From contig JAGTWJ010000007.1 of the NCBI GenBank assembly GCA_020064725.1, positions 2,480,001 through 2,544,000 of the forward strand: a stretch of 64,000 nucleotides of DNA, in the 5' to 3' direction. Below are positions 34,062-47,800 of the stretch, in pieces (position 1 is the stretch's first letter; every line of letters starts with the position of its first letter). The stretch is from Drechslerella dactyloides. Its lineage: Eukaryota; Ascomycota; Orbiliomycetes; Orbiliales; Orbiliaceae. Below the pieces are notes generated by a model, which saw only the letters and a program-made list of their open reading frames with translations, was not told the origin of the DNA and ran no database searches. The translations under genes and the position numbers were made by a program.

Positions 34062-37000
34062 ATGGTGCAGCCAGACAATGCTGGATATTACCTAGCTGGT
34101 CTGTCGATGTCGATGCAATGCAATAAAATTTGCAAGAAGCAACGGCAGCAGGCGTAAGGACGCGCAACAGTGGAGGAACCGTGCGGCCGTGGGACCACGA
34201 TCAAGAGTTCGAATACGAGATGTCGTACGTACATGTACTTGAATCGGGACGTTGCGAAGATTCCCTTTGTGAAAAGTTTCTTCTTTTAGGTACGTCGGTG
34301 CCTTCTTTATTAATTATGCACACATGGATGATTCTGGTAGCCTTGTTCCTACTGTCGAGCATCTGCATGCGCGTGTTCGCGAGTCGACCTCGAGGTAGTT
34401 TTGAGTTTTGAGTATCGAAGGCACTTCAGAAAATTGCAATAATCGGATCGAAAGAGGACCCGATGTTGGAATATGATTTTAGGAGTCGATCGAAAATGAT
34501 CTGGATGCATTGTATGTAGCCAATGGCGTTTAGGAGTACCCAAAGCTCGAAGTCTATTGATAATATAAGCTTTGGGTTATACCCGTACTTCGTATTTTTC
34601 ATTAAAGTTGTCTATCGCAATCACTTATCTCGGCTTCATAGAGCTCTATTAATAATGTTGATGATGTCTGTCATATCGATATATATCCAAGCCCGTCTCC
34701 AGCCACTAAGGTTGAGCCATGCGCACCACCCATGCAGCCAATGTTGCAGCCGAAATTGCTATTCTGTTTAACAGAAACGTGATCTGTGCGACCATTGATG
34801 CATGCACGGTCGCGGTCGGTCACGAGACGAGAGGTCTGCCCTTTGCCGGCCGTTATATTCGGCGCCGCTTGAAAGCATGCTGAGATATCACGACATCAGC
34901 ATTGGTGTGTCCGCGGTCTCGTAAGAATGCTGGAGAAGCCCGATCAGGTGAAGGCGTAACCTAAGAACCTCGATGGCCATCCATCAACATTAACACAAGC
35001 TGAAAATTTCAACTTCGCCAAGATAGATTCACTGGTCTTGGATGTGTGCTTGTAGCAGTCTTCTTTACAAATTGATTATGAGAACGGAACCAGCCGTGTT
35101 ATCTCTCCATCGACCTTCACTTCTGTTCAAACGCGTGTGCGACTTGCAAAGTCCATCGGTTAAACGAGACCGATTTACTCAGGGACCCGGAACTTGTACC
35201 TTACGGGTAAAGCGGCACATTCATGGCCGAATGTCAACCCCTGCTATCCTCGCACTGTCTTGGCCAAAAGTTAGATTCATCAAGGCTGGCTTGCTGGTTC
35301 CTGTCATCGAGAGATCGATGTCACATTCTACGGCGGAAAATCCAACTACCCGCTCGACGCCCGAGTAACTGGGGTTGCGCATAGTCCAAAGACATGGCGG
35401 GATACCCGGGTACCCCATGGCATCATCGACTACGAGTGTTTTTCTTGTTTCATACCGCTTTTCGATGCTGCAGGCGCCTCGGAAAACAGGGCCTAGGCAG
35501 ATGGAGCAAGAGTGCTGATAGCGGGCCAAGGGCTAGCGAGATCAAAGTCAATGCTGTCAGAATCGCCGAAATGTTCACAGCAAGGAGCGTCAAACTCACA
35601 GGCTTGCATCCATCCATCCATACGCCGCTAAGAAGATCAAGAGATATTATCTCTCTTGCCTGGAAACATCTCTCTTCAGTGGGATTTTTGAGCTTCAAGC
35701 AGGTTGATGGTTTTTCTGTTCGTGTAAGCACGAAGTTATGCACACATACCCACTTGGCTTTTTCGGCGTCCCGTCCTGAATGTTCGTCGAGATGCTCGCG
35801 TTCGTATGACTGCCTTCTAGCTGGCTTGCTATTCATGGCGTGACAAACGAGAACGCGCGCTTTATCTCGCACCGCACGGCTCTCTTTCGAACGACATGAG
35901 TGGAGAAACATGGCACACTGATGTCCGGCCCGTGACTTTCTCAGCATGGCCGCCGGATAAGGACAACTGCTTGACTTTAGCTCCGCAGCGGGAAGAATTT
36001 CGCAATCGAAATTACGAACCACTCTTCTAGCTAGCCGAAATTGAAACAGAAGGAGGGAAGGCCCGCTCCTCGGCAGCTCCGGACATGGGCCCGGGGGTCA
36101 AACCGGCGGGGTTGATTTCAGACGCTATTCACGAATCGATGTTGAGAGTTAGAAATGGCTGATCACTGACGAGGGAAGAAGAGAGCTAAAATGACAGGGT
36201 AGGCGTTGATGTCACACCGAGCCAAGAGCTATCGCCAAAAGCGTGCTAAGTTCTGAGCTCGAGCTCATGCTCAGACACGAGTTTTTTTTTTTTTAAAGTT
36301 CCTCCCGTGTCATTCGATCCCATCTTGATGAGACGCGCGGGGGAGGCACAGACGTCCGTCGTAACAAATGCAGGAAATTTGTGAAGGATCGAGGCTGATG
36401 ATTGTTCAGCACAGGACATTTTGAACTTTCATTCCAAGCAGGATACCCAAGCAGTCGGGCACTCACAGCAAGAGCTTTGAGTCTGGCCAAAGCGCTACTA
36501 ATAGGCCAAGTTCCAACATCGATCCAACATTGGTTTCGCGAGTCCAACATTAATGACTATGGTCGCTTACGCTACATCATAACGGAACGTGGAGGCTAAC
36601 CTTAGTTGATGTTACATACTGCTAGGGAGGGGACGGCTTCGGCATGCATCTGCGGCTGAATTAATGGTCTCTCCCGCTGACAGACCGATATCCGCGGGGG
36701 GCTCTGAAGATCTCATGCTTCCTTTTTTCTTCTCTTAAACAGAGGTTGAGTATCGTCTCGATCTTCTGGATTTAAGTCGCGGAGCCGGGCGATGCGACGG
36801 CTAGCAGCCAGTCTGGACCAGGTATCGAGTCAAGAGCGCTGAGGCGCCTATGATGATCACTACCAGGTTGGTCGGGCGCATCTTGCTAATAGTCTTGATC
36901 TTGTGGTCTTGAGACTTCTAGTCTCACTGTCCCGCTCCCGGCCGTCCTCAAATTTAACCTCATCGGTCGAGAATGGAAGCGAGACTAACGTTATACTGCT

Positions 37001-40000
37001 TCTCGATTGAGGGGCTAACACCGATTCCGAATCTCGATGACCTCGAGAAGACAGTAGAAGTGGGGAAATATTATCTGTTGTATGCAAGAGAAAAAACACA
37101 AAACAGCCAAACGATCGTCGCCTTCGGCCTGTTGGATTCACATTCCAGACCAACCGCTCCTCCCCGACCTGCTAACCCGACAATAAACGTTGGGCGGCAG
37201 ACATCACGGGGACTGAATTAATTTGGCGATGGCCCACGGGTTGGTCTTAACCGATACATGGTCTGTTTCTCGCGTAGAAAGCCAAAACAAATAAAAAAAA
37301 AAAGAGACCGGGCTCACCGCGCGGGGCTTTCCTTAGAGGTTGTTGCCTCATGTACCTTCTCTGAGGGGATAATGCGCGGATGTGGTGGGGACTGGGTTGG
37401 TGTTTTGCTACTTGCGGCCAGGCTTTTTTATGCGACTCTCATATCCTAGACTTCGTATAGCAATGGTGTTATAGCACCCTGCCCCACATGCATATAATCA
37501 ACAGCGACCATGTAATAATACGAACAGGGCTTTTTTGGCACGTTGCGATCTTAGAAACATTTTTCGTTTGCATTTGCAACAGGTTCGCGGAGGAAACAGG
37601 TAAGCTTGCAAGCAGGTGACGCTGCTGCATACATAGCTGTACAGCTGTGCCGGTTCCATGCACTACATGTTTAGAATGCAGATGTCTGTGGATGCAGTTG
37701 CAGCCGACATTTTATGCATTGTGATTGCAACTTTTAACAACATTGCCATATGGGCAGATATCGATGGCCAGTTGAAGGGACTTGCATTACGCATGCAACT
37801 AGCAATTGCATTTTAGAGCTTCAACGATCAGGTTTGCGCGGATCACATACCTGACAGTATGGCAATGGATCGGTCCTTCAGGATCGGTGACTAGGCAGAG
37901 ATCAGGATAGAGCATATGCACGATACGAGGCAGGTGATGCCTGGTGATCCTACGTTGCAAACAATTTGCTGCTTGGATTGAAACCGCATCCGCGCCAGAA
38001 GCTATTGGGAAATATTTTCCCATCTTGGGCCGCGCTTTGCAGCCGTGGGCAATGATGGAGCGGCCGGATAAGCAATCCTGCCGTTGCTTACTTCGTACTT
38101 TGTTAGACTTGATCGTACACTGAGAGCAGGAATCCAGGACGCCATCGAGTCGAAACGGCTCGTTGAGAGCTCTTTCGAATTCATTTCTCGGGTTTCCCTT
38201 AGCAAGCGGGCCAATACCACCGCCCTCGTCCTGTGTTACCTAATTTTCTCCCACGTCCGCGAATACGTATCCCACTGCCAGCGGCGCGGATGTAGCACTG
38301 TCCCCCAATGCTGAATGTGCGTACGGCTGGTGTAATCCATTCCGGCCAACAGGGTCTGGTTTTCGCACCTTTTTGGAACTGTTGAAGCCGGACTCTCGCG
38401 ATACGGTATCCGTGAGGTTGTACTTGCACAATGACGCACTAGTATTTGCAGTACAAGTAGATCGACGATGGTGTGTACCTTCAGCCGGCAATTAATTATC
38501 AGAGTCAACTCGAGCACGTTGTACTAAAACATGTACAGCAATATGCATATTTCCCTTGGTTCCGAAACACGTGAGGTCACGATGCATGCCGACGAGGTTG
38601 GTGTGGCACTAGCCCGCGCACAGTGGAGCGAAGAATAACATTATTATAACTTAATTAAATGTGGCCTTGTGTATCATCTTTACTTTGTAACTTTCAGAAC
38701 AATATAGTGATCCAACGTGCTGCCATCATTTACCTGACGAGCGACGGATTTGTCACTCATACCAGATTTTGACCTCGCATCGGTCTCGCGATCTCGGGAT
38801 TCGAAAGCTGTGGGAAAAGGTTCCCGTCCACTTGGCACAGCTCGAATCAGACATCGCTGCAATGCGGGCCCCTCTTTTTTGGTGCGACCTGTTTGTACCG
38901 CATTCCCCCTTGCCTCGATGCATGTGTATCCTGTGTAGCCGAAGGTGGGTTGCCCACTATGCTTTGAAGGCTGCAGCGTTGTTGCTAGAAATACGATAGA
39001 TGCATGGGATGTTCGCACGACATACAACAGCCGTCGAGTGTGTGTGTGGTGTGTATTCCACCGGCGTTTGCCTGCAGCGTGGACAGCGTACCGTGCATAT
39101 TTATTGCAGCTTGTGCCATGCCAAGTTGACCTGCAACCCTGCGGCCTGTAAAGCAGACTTTTAAGACAAGCGGAGCCGGCGCTGCATGCAAGGCGATGGG
39201 ACACCCCGGAAAATGGGTCCCCACTTCGGTGCAGGGGAGCCTTCCGCGGATGGCCCTGTAAGAGTTCCGATTCGTAAATTCTGAATTAAGAATGCAGATA
39301 GCGGGGTCTAGCTGCATGTGGACGTCGGCGTGCGCAGAAGGACCTCTTCTCTGCATAACTCGACACCGCGTGAAATTTAACCTCATCGCAACCGAAATAT
39401 CTCTGCTTAAAGGACGATTAAATCGCTTTATGATCGAATTATCGCTGTTATAATGTTATATGCTAGCTATACGGTCGCCAATCGTACGAGTAATATTATA
39501 TTCGTCGCGATATCCCGCAGTATTAGGATTCAATTACTTTAATGGGTATCATGCGAGATTCACAGGATGGATTCGCTAGGGCTAGATTATAGATCTCCTC
39601 GCTCCGAAGGCCGTAGCCGACGCAGAACCCTGAACTCGCTTTCCATTTACCATTGTCTGCTGGGGGAACAAAGCCGATTATAAGAAGTGCGGTATTGAGC
39701 AGAAATTATAGGGATTCGATCGATCAAATCGAGACCTCTGAGCCGAAATAGCAATTCATCCAACGGCCTCGATCGCGGTCGTCCTTGGTAGTTTAAACTA
39801 GCTCGCGGACGTGGTTGCGGTCGCTGGAGGAACAAACAGGGAGCGGGATACGAAACAGCCCCGAACGGCCGCGCACGGTACCAGAGTTGGAAAAAGAAAG
39901 CAACCAGCCAAAAAGTAAAGTTTGCAGGGCTTCGATTGTCAGCAAGTTTAACGTGCGCAACCAGCTTCCAAAAGGAATGCCGATGGAGGATTTGTTTTCT

Positions 40001-41867
40001 GACATCTCCATTTGCAGCCCATGCGTGCCGTGGCTCGGAACGGACAGAAAAGTGTCAATGACAGTTAATTTCGACCGTCATGGAGCATCGCTGCATATGT
40101 TTTTATAGTTTAAGGCAACGAGCATAATCGATACGGTAGTATCCATGATGCATTGAATCCATATCAGCTTTTCCGTGTTTGCTTGCACATGCACTTTCTG
40201 TTTGCATTTCCCGTCTTGCACGTAGATGGGCGGAAGGACGACCACGCATGATCCGTGCAATGCACTGAATTCCGCAGAAACAAGCAGATTATTTATAAGA
40301 CGTACGTGACTGGTGCCGGGGTCAATCGATAGACGGATAGATACCTAGCAAGTGAATCAAATCCGACGCAGGTGCATTCGCCATTGTAAGAAGGTTGACT
40401 GGGTTCCCGACCTTTTCTGTGCAACTTCTGTCAGGCACCATTATCCGAATCCCTACATTTTGTGTTCACATACTGCGCCGCGTGCCGGCCGGAATCCTTC
40501 CCGTTGCCCAAGACAAGACATCAAAAAAAAAAATTGTGAGATAAAGCAAGTTCGAGATGAAGCCACCGTTTCTTCCCCGAGAAAAAATTTCAAGACAAGT
40601 CCGTGATGGTGTTCGGGGTGGAAATTTACAGTCCAGGGATGATTCGGTGAAAAAATCGGCCTGCGGCCTGCGCTGCGCTGACTGGCTGCACGCGAGGGAG
40701 GGAAAAAAAGTCACTCATCCGACAATAGGATCCGCGGGCTAGGCCAATGCAGACCTGGCAATTGCAAGGGTTAGGGAGGACAAATTTGATAATGGCGTCG
40801 AAACAAGGCGTCGCATGCTGGCATTGTCATTCGGATGCATACAAGCTTGCGAGATCGCAAGCTCCGTTCCGTAAATCATCGAGATCACGAGTTCGAACCG
40901 AAACAAGATATAGTAGGGGTCTCTTAAGCAATCGGCCGGTTAAGTTTCTCAAGTAGGCATTCGATTCACCATGGGCCACATTATGATATCACGATAAACG
41001 ATAGGGATTGAACTGGTGCAAAATATCGCGATTGTTATTTTCCGCTAATAAAAACCCCAACTAATTTAAGTATTGATGCTAGTAATATTCTTTGTATTAT
41101 AAGCCAGAAAACGACAGAAACTCCGCTGGTCAGTTAGATTTTAGTCCCGGTCTTTAATAAACCCATATAAAGAAAGAGTGATGAAAAAGGAAAGAATGCA
41201 GAAGAAGAGAGAAATGACGGCTGCCGCTATGATCCCGCTTGAGAATGAAAAGAAAAGCAAGGCCAAAGTAAAGGTAGAAAAAAAAAGAAAAAGGTAATAA
41301 TGCCAATGTAACGAGAGTGATTATTTTGTCCCATGTCGAATACCATTCCCCCATCGAATCAGCCAAGGAACAGACAGCTAGATGATGCGCCGGACTAGGT
41401 CCGCTCGAAAGGGAACACAGACGTGAAGAAGAAACAGAAAATAAACTCCTTGAGGGTATTCAGATGGGTATTACACTTGCCGAAAGAGTCAGCCAACCAT
41501 GAGGAAAATGTAAAGAATCAGGGGGAAGAATAAAAAATGGCATAAGAGATAAGGAGACACGTAGAGAAGCATATAAAATATGAATGATTAATAAAAAAGA
41601 AAATCGTGAGGTCGGACAGGTAGGAAGGGGATCTGGTAAGCTAGGTGCGGGCCCTCGAATCATAAAGAGCGCTCCCTCAACTCAACGGAAGACGGTTCGT
41701 TATACAAAAAAATCGGCAAGCAGGAACGGCTGAGCCCTTGTGAAAGGGAAAACAGCAGAATATCCAGATTATAAGGTAAACAGCAAAAACAAAAATGCAG
41801 CCAACAGCGGGTATATGATAGCGTATAATATGTACAGTCGAAAAGGTGATCGGATGGGAGATATTCA
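34062..41867. other. 7.8-kb gene desert downstream of the PRO1-like gene
   Basis: No supported gene. Open frames (for example 35450-36022 and 38680-39204 on the minus strand) have no motif, poor codon bias and no consistent splice partners. The 41100-41867 part is purine-rich on the + strand, that is pyrimidine-rich on the strand of the PRO1-like gene, and is probably its 3' UTR and flank. I see no transposase or reverse-transcriptase signature by eye. Confidence 0.55.
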
Positions 41868-43942
41868 TTAAAGTAGGAGAAGGTTCATGTTGTTTGCGTT
41901 CATGACGTTCCGCCATGGAACATAGGTGCCGGCAGCATCGGCCTCGCGCCAGACCATGTTGACGAGCTCGTACATGTCAGCAAAGCTACCGAATCGAAGT
42001 TCTCGTGGCAGAGATTCGAAACGAGATTGCAGCAATGTACGGAAAGCAGAGGTGGGGGTAGCTACGGATCCTCCAATAAGGTAGACCCACGAGAGCGAAC
42101 GGTCAAAGCCATCTTCGCCAGATGGGATGAGCCCGAGGACAGTGGTAAGCTTGTCGACAAGCTCAACCACTTCTGGCACATTATGGTTAAATCCAACCCC
42201 TTGGTAGGCTGGCACGAGCGTTGTGAGGTAAATCCGAGCAGCGTATCTGTAGGCCGCGGTGATGAGACCACAGAGAACGTTGGGGTCAATTGGACCGCTT
42301 TGAGCAGCTGCGACGGGATCGAATTCGGTTTCCGTCGAGGTGATAGAGACGCTCAATGAGGTGATATGATCCAACAGTGTTGCGTCGGGAAGATTCTCGA
42401 ATAGCTTGTGGTACTCGAGGCATGTGATCTCTGAGATCAGGTACATGACCCGGTCGTCACAACCCATCAGCTCTCTGAGACCAGCGCTCTTGCCTTCTTT
42501 GAAGTTTTGGCAGTACTCGTGTGCGAAGGACGGGAAGTGCCCCTGCATTGTCGATCCGAGGATGTCAATCCAGGCTGCCAGAGCCATGTTGAACGCGGGA
42601 GCAGGGGACGACTGCGTCAATTGCTGGAACTGGGAGGTGAGATTCATCTGCTGGATCATGGTGATCGCAGCTTCAAAATGCTGATGCCATGGGACGTCCG
42701 GGAGACTGTCGTGCGTCGAGGCGACGAATGCCCTCAATGCGATGACACTGAGGATAGCCTCCAGCGGCTGCGTCAGGTCAACATTGAGGTTCATTGCATC
42801 ACAAAGCTTCTCAACTGTGGATTTTCGGTGCCTGATGATGTCTTCGTCGACTGCAGCGATGTCGATATTCTGTTCTGTGGCTTTGATGTGCATGGCAGCA
42901 ACTGCGAGGCATGAATGGAGGTAGGCCGGGTTTGTGCCCAGGGCTGGCGCAATGAATGTGCTTTGAGAATATGGCACATTCAGATCGAGGATTGGGAAGA
43001 CCATGGGAAGAACGTTGATGACGAAGTGATTGAGCAGTTGCTGGTCTTGGTCGTCGTCGACAACGTGGTTTATCGGTACGGATTCTGGGCAGTTGTTGAA
43101 GTCGACAAAGTTGAAATCAACGAGATCTTCTCCGGAGTTCTGGTTTTGTGAGGGCAGAATAATTGCAGGATGCATTGGAGGAGTCGGCAGATCGTTGGGC
43201 GGATAAATCTCGGCTGGCATGGATGGGAGGATGGCACCAGTGAAACCCGAATCTTTCCGTTGCTGATTCCCACAGAACGAGGCCATGCTTTCTCTCCTGC
43301 TCATAGTCGGCATTGTGTTTAGGTAGGATTGAGATTTGTTTTCGAGGATGTTTGGGTAGGCGGCGTTGTATGGGTATCCATTGGGATCGTATGTTTCGAC
43401 AAAATTAACCTGAGTCGGGTGCGCCATCTGCATCTTGTCGAAGTTGGGATCTTGTTGGTCGTAGTCGTATTCCAACGAATAACCAGAGTCGACGGAGTGT
43501 GATCTGACAGGCCGGACCATGCCGTCAAAGTAGTATTCCGGAGTGGGCAGCGTGGACTGGGACACCGAGGACGGATATGCTGTCACGCTCATCGATGCCA
43601 TAGCATTATTATTCGCAGCCTTCTCGGATACCTTGGTCTTCTTGATCTGCAGCTTGATGACTTCTTTCTGCCGCCGCCTATGCTCGACATTGCCCCACCA
43701 GGAGGGTCTCTTGTAGTCGCAGCTAAGCCCAAGATGCTTGCATGCTCTGCACACAGGCTTTCCCTCATCGCACTTCTTCCTGCGAAGGCGACATGTGAAG
43801 CAACCTGGATACCGGTTGTTGCAATCAGTATTTCCACTCACAAAACAATATCCATATACTTCTATATAACTGAAGGAGCAAGCTTACCTGTTCGTGACCG
43901 CTTGTGGGTCTTTGAAGCAGTCTTCTGGACTTTTGGTTGCAT
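41868..43942 (-). CDS. pro1: Zn2Cys6 transcription factor of the PRO1/ADV-1/NosA family
   Basis: Two exons on the minus strand, 43942-43888 and 43804-41868, flank an 83-base GTAAGC...CCAG intron and give 663 residues. Exon 1 supplies MQPKVQ and KRSRT. The joint creates RSRTGCFTCRLRRKKCDEGK, the usual PRO1-family DNA-binding start. The cluster is canonical: C20-x2-C23-x6-C30-x6-C37-x2-C40-x6-C47, followed by YKRPSWW. Starting at the later in-frame ATG (43841), which lies in the intron, would lose the RSRTG part and is rejected. Residues ~80-240 are low-complexity, and the rest is the fungal transcription-factor middle homology region. Known relatives control fruiting-body development and cell fusion in Sordaria and Neurospora and sexual development in Aspergillus (NosA/RosA). 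Length agrees with the family (about 670-700). Confidence 0.93.
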
Positions 43943-44880
43943 TTTTAAGTATAAACCAGGCGACGGTAGGAGTGATGCAAGGTTGAAGGAAGGGGCGTCA
44001 AGCTTCACTTGCACTCCAACTCTGTACACACGCAATTATGTCTACCTTTGTTTGTCTTCCTTTTTTTTGTCTGTATGACGAATCGAGAGAGTGTGTGTAA
44101 GTCTTCTGACTTTGAGCAAGGAGCAATCACAATGTGGTATTAGAAGGTTGCGGTATAGGGAAGCGCCGTCGCTTGATAGCTTCAATTGCTCAAGCTGGGC
44201 GGGCGACTACCAAAGCAACGTGATACCGTGCTAGGTATATATAAAATAAGGGACAAGAAGGGAAAAGGGAAGACAGGGCAGAGCGTCAACGGTCGACCTG
44301 TAGAATTGAAGGAGGCTGAGAGGGCAATGGGGGGAGAGCAGAAAGACCGAAGAGCGAGCGAGGCGAGAGGGAGAGGCGAAGGTTGCCCGTTATGTATGTA
44401 TTGGGCGAGCACGAGATGAGGTAGAGGGAAGAGACATACCTGCGAGGTCGGTAAGGTTTCTTGGTGAAGAGAGAAGCCTTGTTTCCTTTTTCCGGCCCTG
44501 TCCAAAGAGGATTGGACTCTTTATGTTGCGGGCTGCTTTTTTGGAGATACGGACGAGGTCTGGGTTATTTTTAGCACGGGTAGGTGTGTGATGGTTAGAT
44601 TGTAGTATGTGCGTATTTTGTGCGTGTGCCGGCGTGTGTGAGGACGCTCTGCCCTGTGTGCTGGTGGGCGGGCGGGAGTACTTTTGTAGGGCGAGGTGCG
44701 GTGCAAACGGGCTGCCGTGCGGACAAAGATACAGGCGTAGTTGCGTGTGCGGTGTAGTTGCGTGTGGTGTGCGTAGTGCGCAGGTCGTTGTGGGTAGCAC
44801 TGCTGGCTGGCTGGTGTTCGCCCTCAATTAATTCGTTCGTTCAACCTCCAAGGGAGCCGAAAAAATAAAAACTCCAAAAA
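43943..44880 (-). promoter_or_regulatory. Leader and promoter of the PRO1-like gene
   Basis: The minus strand is pyrimidine-rich and carries several upstream open frames (for example 44505-44182 and 44827-44390) that do not look like proteins but would act as uORFs if transcribed. A TATA-like stretch lies at 44236-44246. A long leader with uORFs would fit a tightly controlled developmental regulator; transcription starts cannot be seen. Confidence 0.45.
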
Positions 44881-47800
44881 ACGGTTCGTTACTGCTGCTG
44901 GTAAACTGCCAAACTGCTGTTGCTCGTCGTCTTGCTTGCTGCTTGATTGCTGCTAACGTTCAGTAAAGTGAGAGAGAGAGAGACCTTTTGGCGCCCGGAG
45001 CTTGCATCAAGGCATGCCGGTTCTGCCAGTGTACTTATATTTGGTACGCGCCTACATGGATGCACCAGATGCCCCACAGGCATCCCGGTCCATTTTTCCC
45101 GATGGGTGCAAGAGCCCAGATACTTTATCTTAACTTGCGAGCCAGCGCCCTCCTATCAATTCGCCCAAACATGCATCTGCGAGCCTGCAGATGCGAATGA
45201 AAAAGAAATTGTGTCTGCGCTGAGAGAATTCAGAGGACTGGCGAGGCTCATGCAGCTTTTGATTGGCTGCTGCAGCCCTCCGAGCTAGCAGGGGTGATGT
45301 TGGGGAGGGTGGGACCCAGTTCGCTCCCTTCCTGCCATTCGGCATGGGCACCACCCCAGGCTTCGAACACAAAAGAAAAAAAGGAAAGAGGGCGACGGCT
45401 TGTGGAGGAGCGGAGGAGGAGCAGGACACAGAAGAACCTCTCAAGCGATGAGGGACGCTCACACCCTCCCCACGTGCACCACCGCGGTCAAGTGCAAGTG
45501 CGAATTTTTTTCCATTGAGAAGGAAACCGCCAGTCAAGCAAGAGAAGAAGAAAAAAACCGCACAAAAGTGAGACCTTTCGGGTCACGATGAACACAGCTC
45601 AGGTTCGCCCGCTTTGCTTCTTTCCCGCCGAGCTGACTGACCGACCTTCCTGGTTATTACTTTTTTCTTTTCTGGCCTCGCGGTGAGCTCGAAGGCCATT
45701 GATTTTAGGCTCATGGGCAAAAGCAATGCAAAGGCGACCGAAAAGAAGGTTATGTGTGGACGGGCTTGATTGCTCCTTCCTCGAAACTATGCCCAGCGGA
45801 CGCCATCGCATCGTTCAAATAATTTACGATACCTGGAGGAGCAGTGAGCGAACCATGAAAAATGCTATTTTTGGCTGCTGAAAACCCATCGTGAATCGTA
45901 ACAGATTATGAATTGTGAATCCTTGATTTGAAGTTTTTTTTTTCTTTCTTTCTTCCGCGCTCCATGCCAAAAGGCTGACTCTTCTTCTTTTTTTTTTAAT
46001 GCGAGCTGGCTGGCATCCGAGGTCGAGAATTCAGGTGGTTGTTGACTTAACGCTCTGATGTTACGTTAATAGTGTTAATTCTCCTAGCTTGCCTGGTTAT
46101 TGAAAGAGAGCTCGATGGAAATGGAGCCTTATGAGATCACCTCCCCGCCTCGTTCAGCTACGTCCAGCTCGACGACCTGCATTCCCAACCTCTAGCTAGA
46201 CGCATCCGTTCCTAAATGTCAGGGCGCTCATCATGATGAAGCGAGCGTCGCATGGCTCCGAACAAGTAGCAGTTCATCTGAGGAATCTGAGGCAGCTTAA
46301 TGTGAAATTAACAGCTTTGCATGCCAGCTAGCCAGCACTGCACCAGCTGTCCCGCTGTAGCTTGTTACACACGCGAGCGACCTCTTTCTGGCAGGCCGGT
46401 CGAGTTTTCACCTGAAACGATGCGCATGTTTGCTCGCTGACCTGGACATGGACAGCTCGCATGCAATAACGGTGGCCTCGTGAATTAATACCCTTCTCCT
46501 GTCATATTTCGGAAGAGCAGGGGAAAGATGCATGGACAGGACATCCAGTAGTTCAAAAAAATAAAAAATGCCAGTAATCTCGAACAACTACACCCGTGAT
46601 GTATGTACCCTTCAGCACGTCTGTATGTACGATTTACGTATACCGTCATTTAAAACCTGTCATTTGCTCGTTCTAGTGTGATTGCGTCTAAGGATGTAAT
46701 TGTACCGTAGCTATACTTGTCAGTCTCTTCGTCTTGATTTGATTGTTCGTTTTTTTGGCATGACCAGCCAACCATAACGGAAACATCCATCAGCCCCGTT
46801 CGGTCGCCTTCAATTGCAATCAACCAGGCAACGAGCAATCAACCACCCAATCGAAGTCCCCGTCATGCCTGAGTATAGTAACTTCTAGTAACAACTGCAC
46901 ATTGGATTAACGGATTTTTGGCAACGTGTGAACCTGTGAATTAGTTTTTTGGTCTATTCAGCCTAGTCAGATTATGTGTCCGACGGCATTTACGGAAAAT
47001 CCCTGGACCGAATATTAATGTCCTTCTTCGTGCTCGAACGGCAGTTTAAAAAAAAAAATTCCCAGCAGCATAATATTATCTGATTGAAGAGTGCGACCGA
47101 AAAAAATGAAAGTGCGAAGGGAATAGTACCGAGTAGCACTAGTCCAGCCGATTTTCTTATCTCATATCACCTGAAGCGTTCCTGACCGTCGAGATAAATT
47201 CGACCTTGCAGAAATGACCGTGGAACGGATGGTTGCTAGGAACCGTCGCCTGGCCACGGACGACCGGGCCTGAGCTTGTGCATACATCGCATTCGTATCC
47301 GCAATCAAATAAAAATCTGTCAGGGCCCTCGCCGATGCGACGCATTTGGCGTAATCTCCAACGTGGTCCAAAGAATGAATTAGGCCATGATGGTTCGTAA
47401 CTGGCATGGCTGGTGACCCGAACGAGACGGATGTTGAGTGCTGATATCGATTGAACGGAACACGAGTTGCATTGCCGACTAGCGACTTTCGTTGTATGTA
47501 TGTACGAACTAACCCGGGTCCAGAGTCGAAACGGAACCTGGCCCCAAAACATATCGAAATATAGAAACCACTTAAAATCCCACATATATTGTAATATCAT
47601 ATCAATGATACTATTTCCTAGTTGTAACTAAACCTCTTTGATGTTTGCAACCTGCAGATAACAAATAATGCTACTAGCGTTCTGAATGAACCTCTTCTTG
47701 GGTAGTGGGCTGCAGCTGGCTTCCAACAGACTGCTCAACAACGCTTCTTCGTTGGATAACAGCTATCACTTTCTGGTCATGCACGGCCAAACGTACAATT

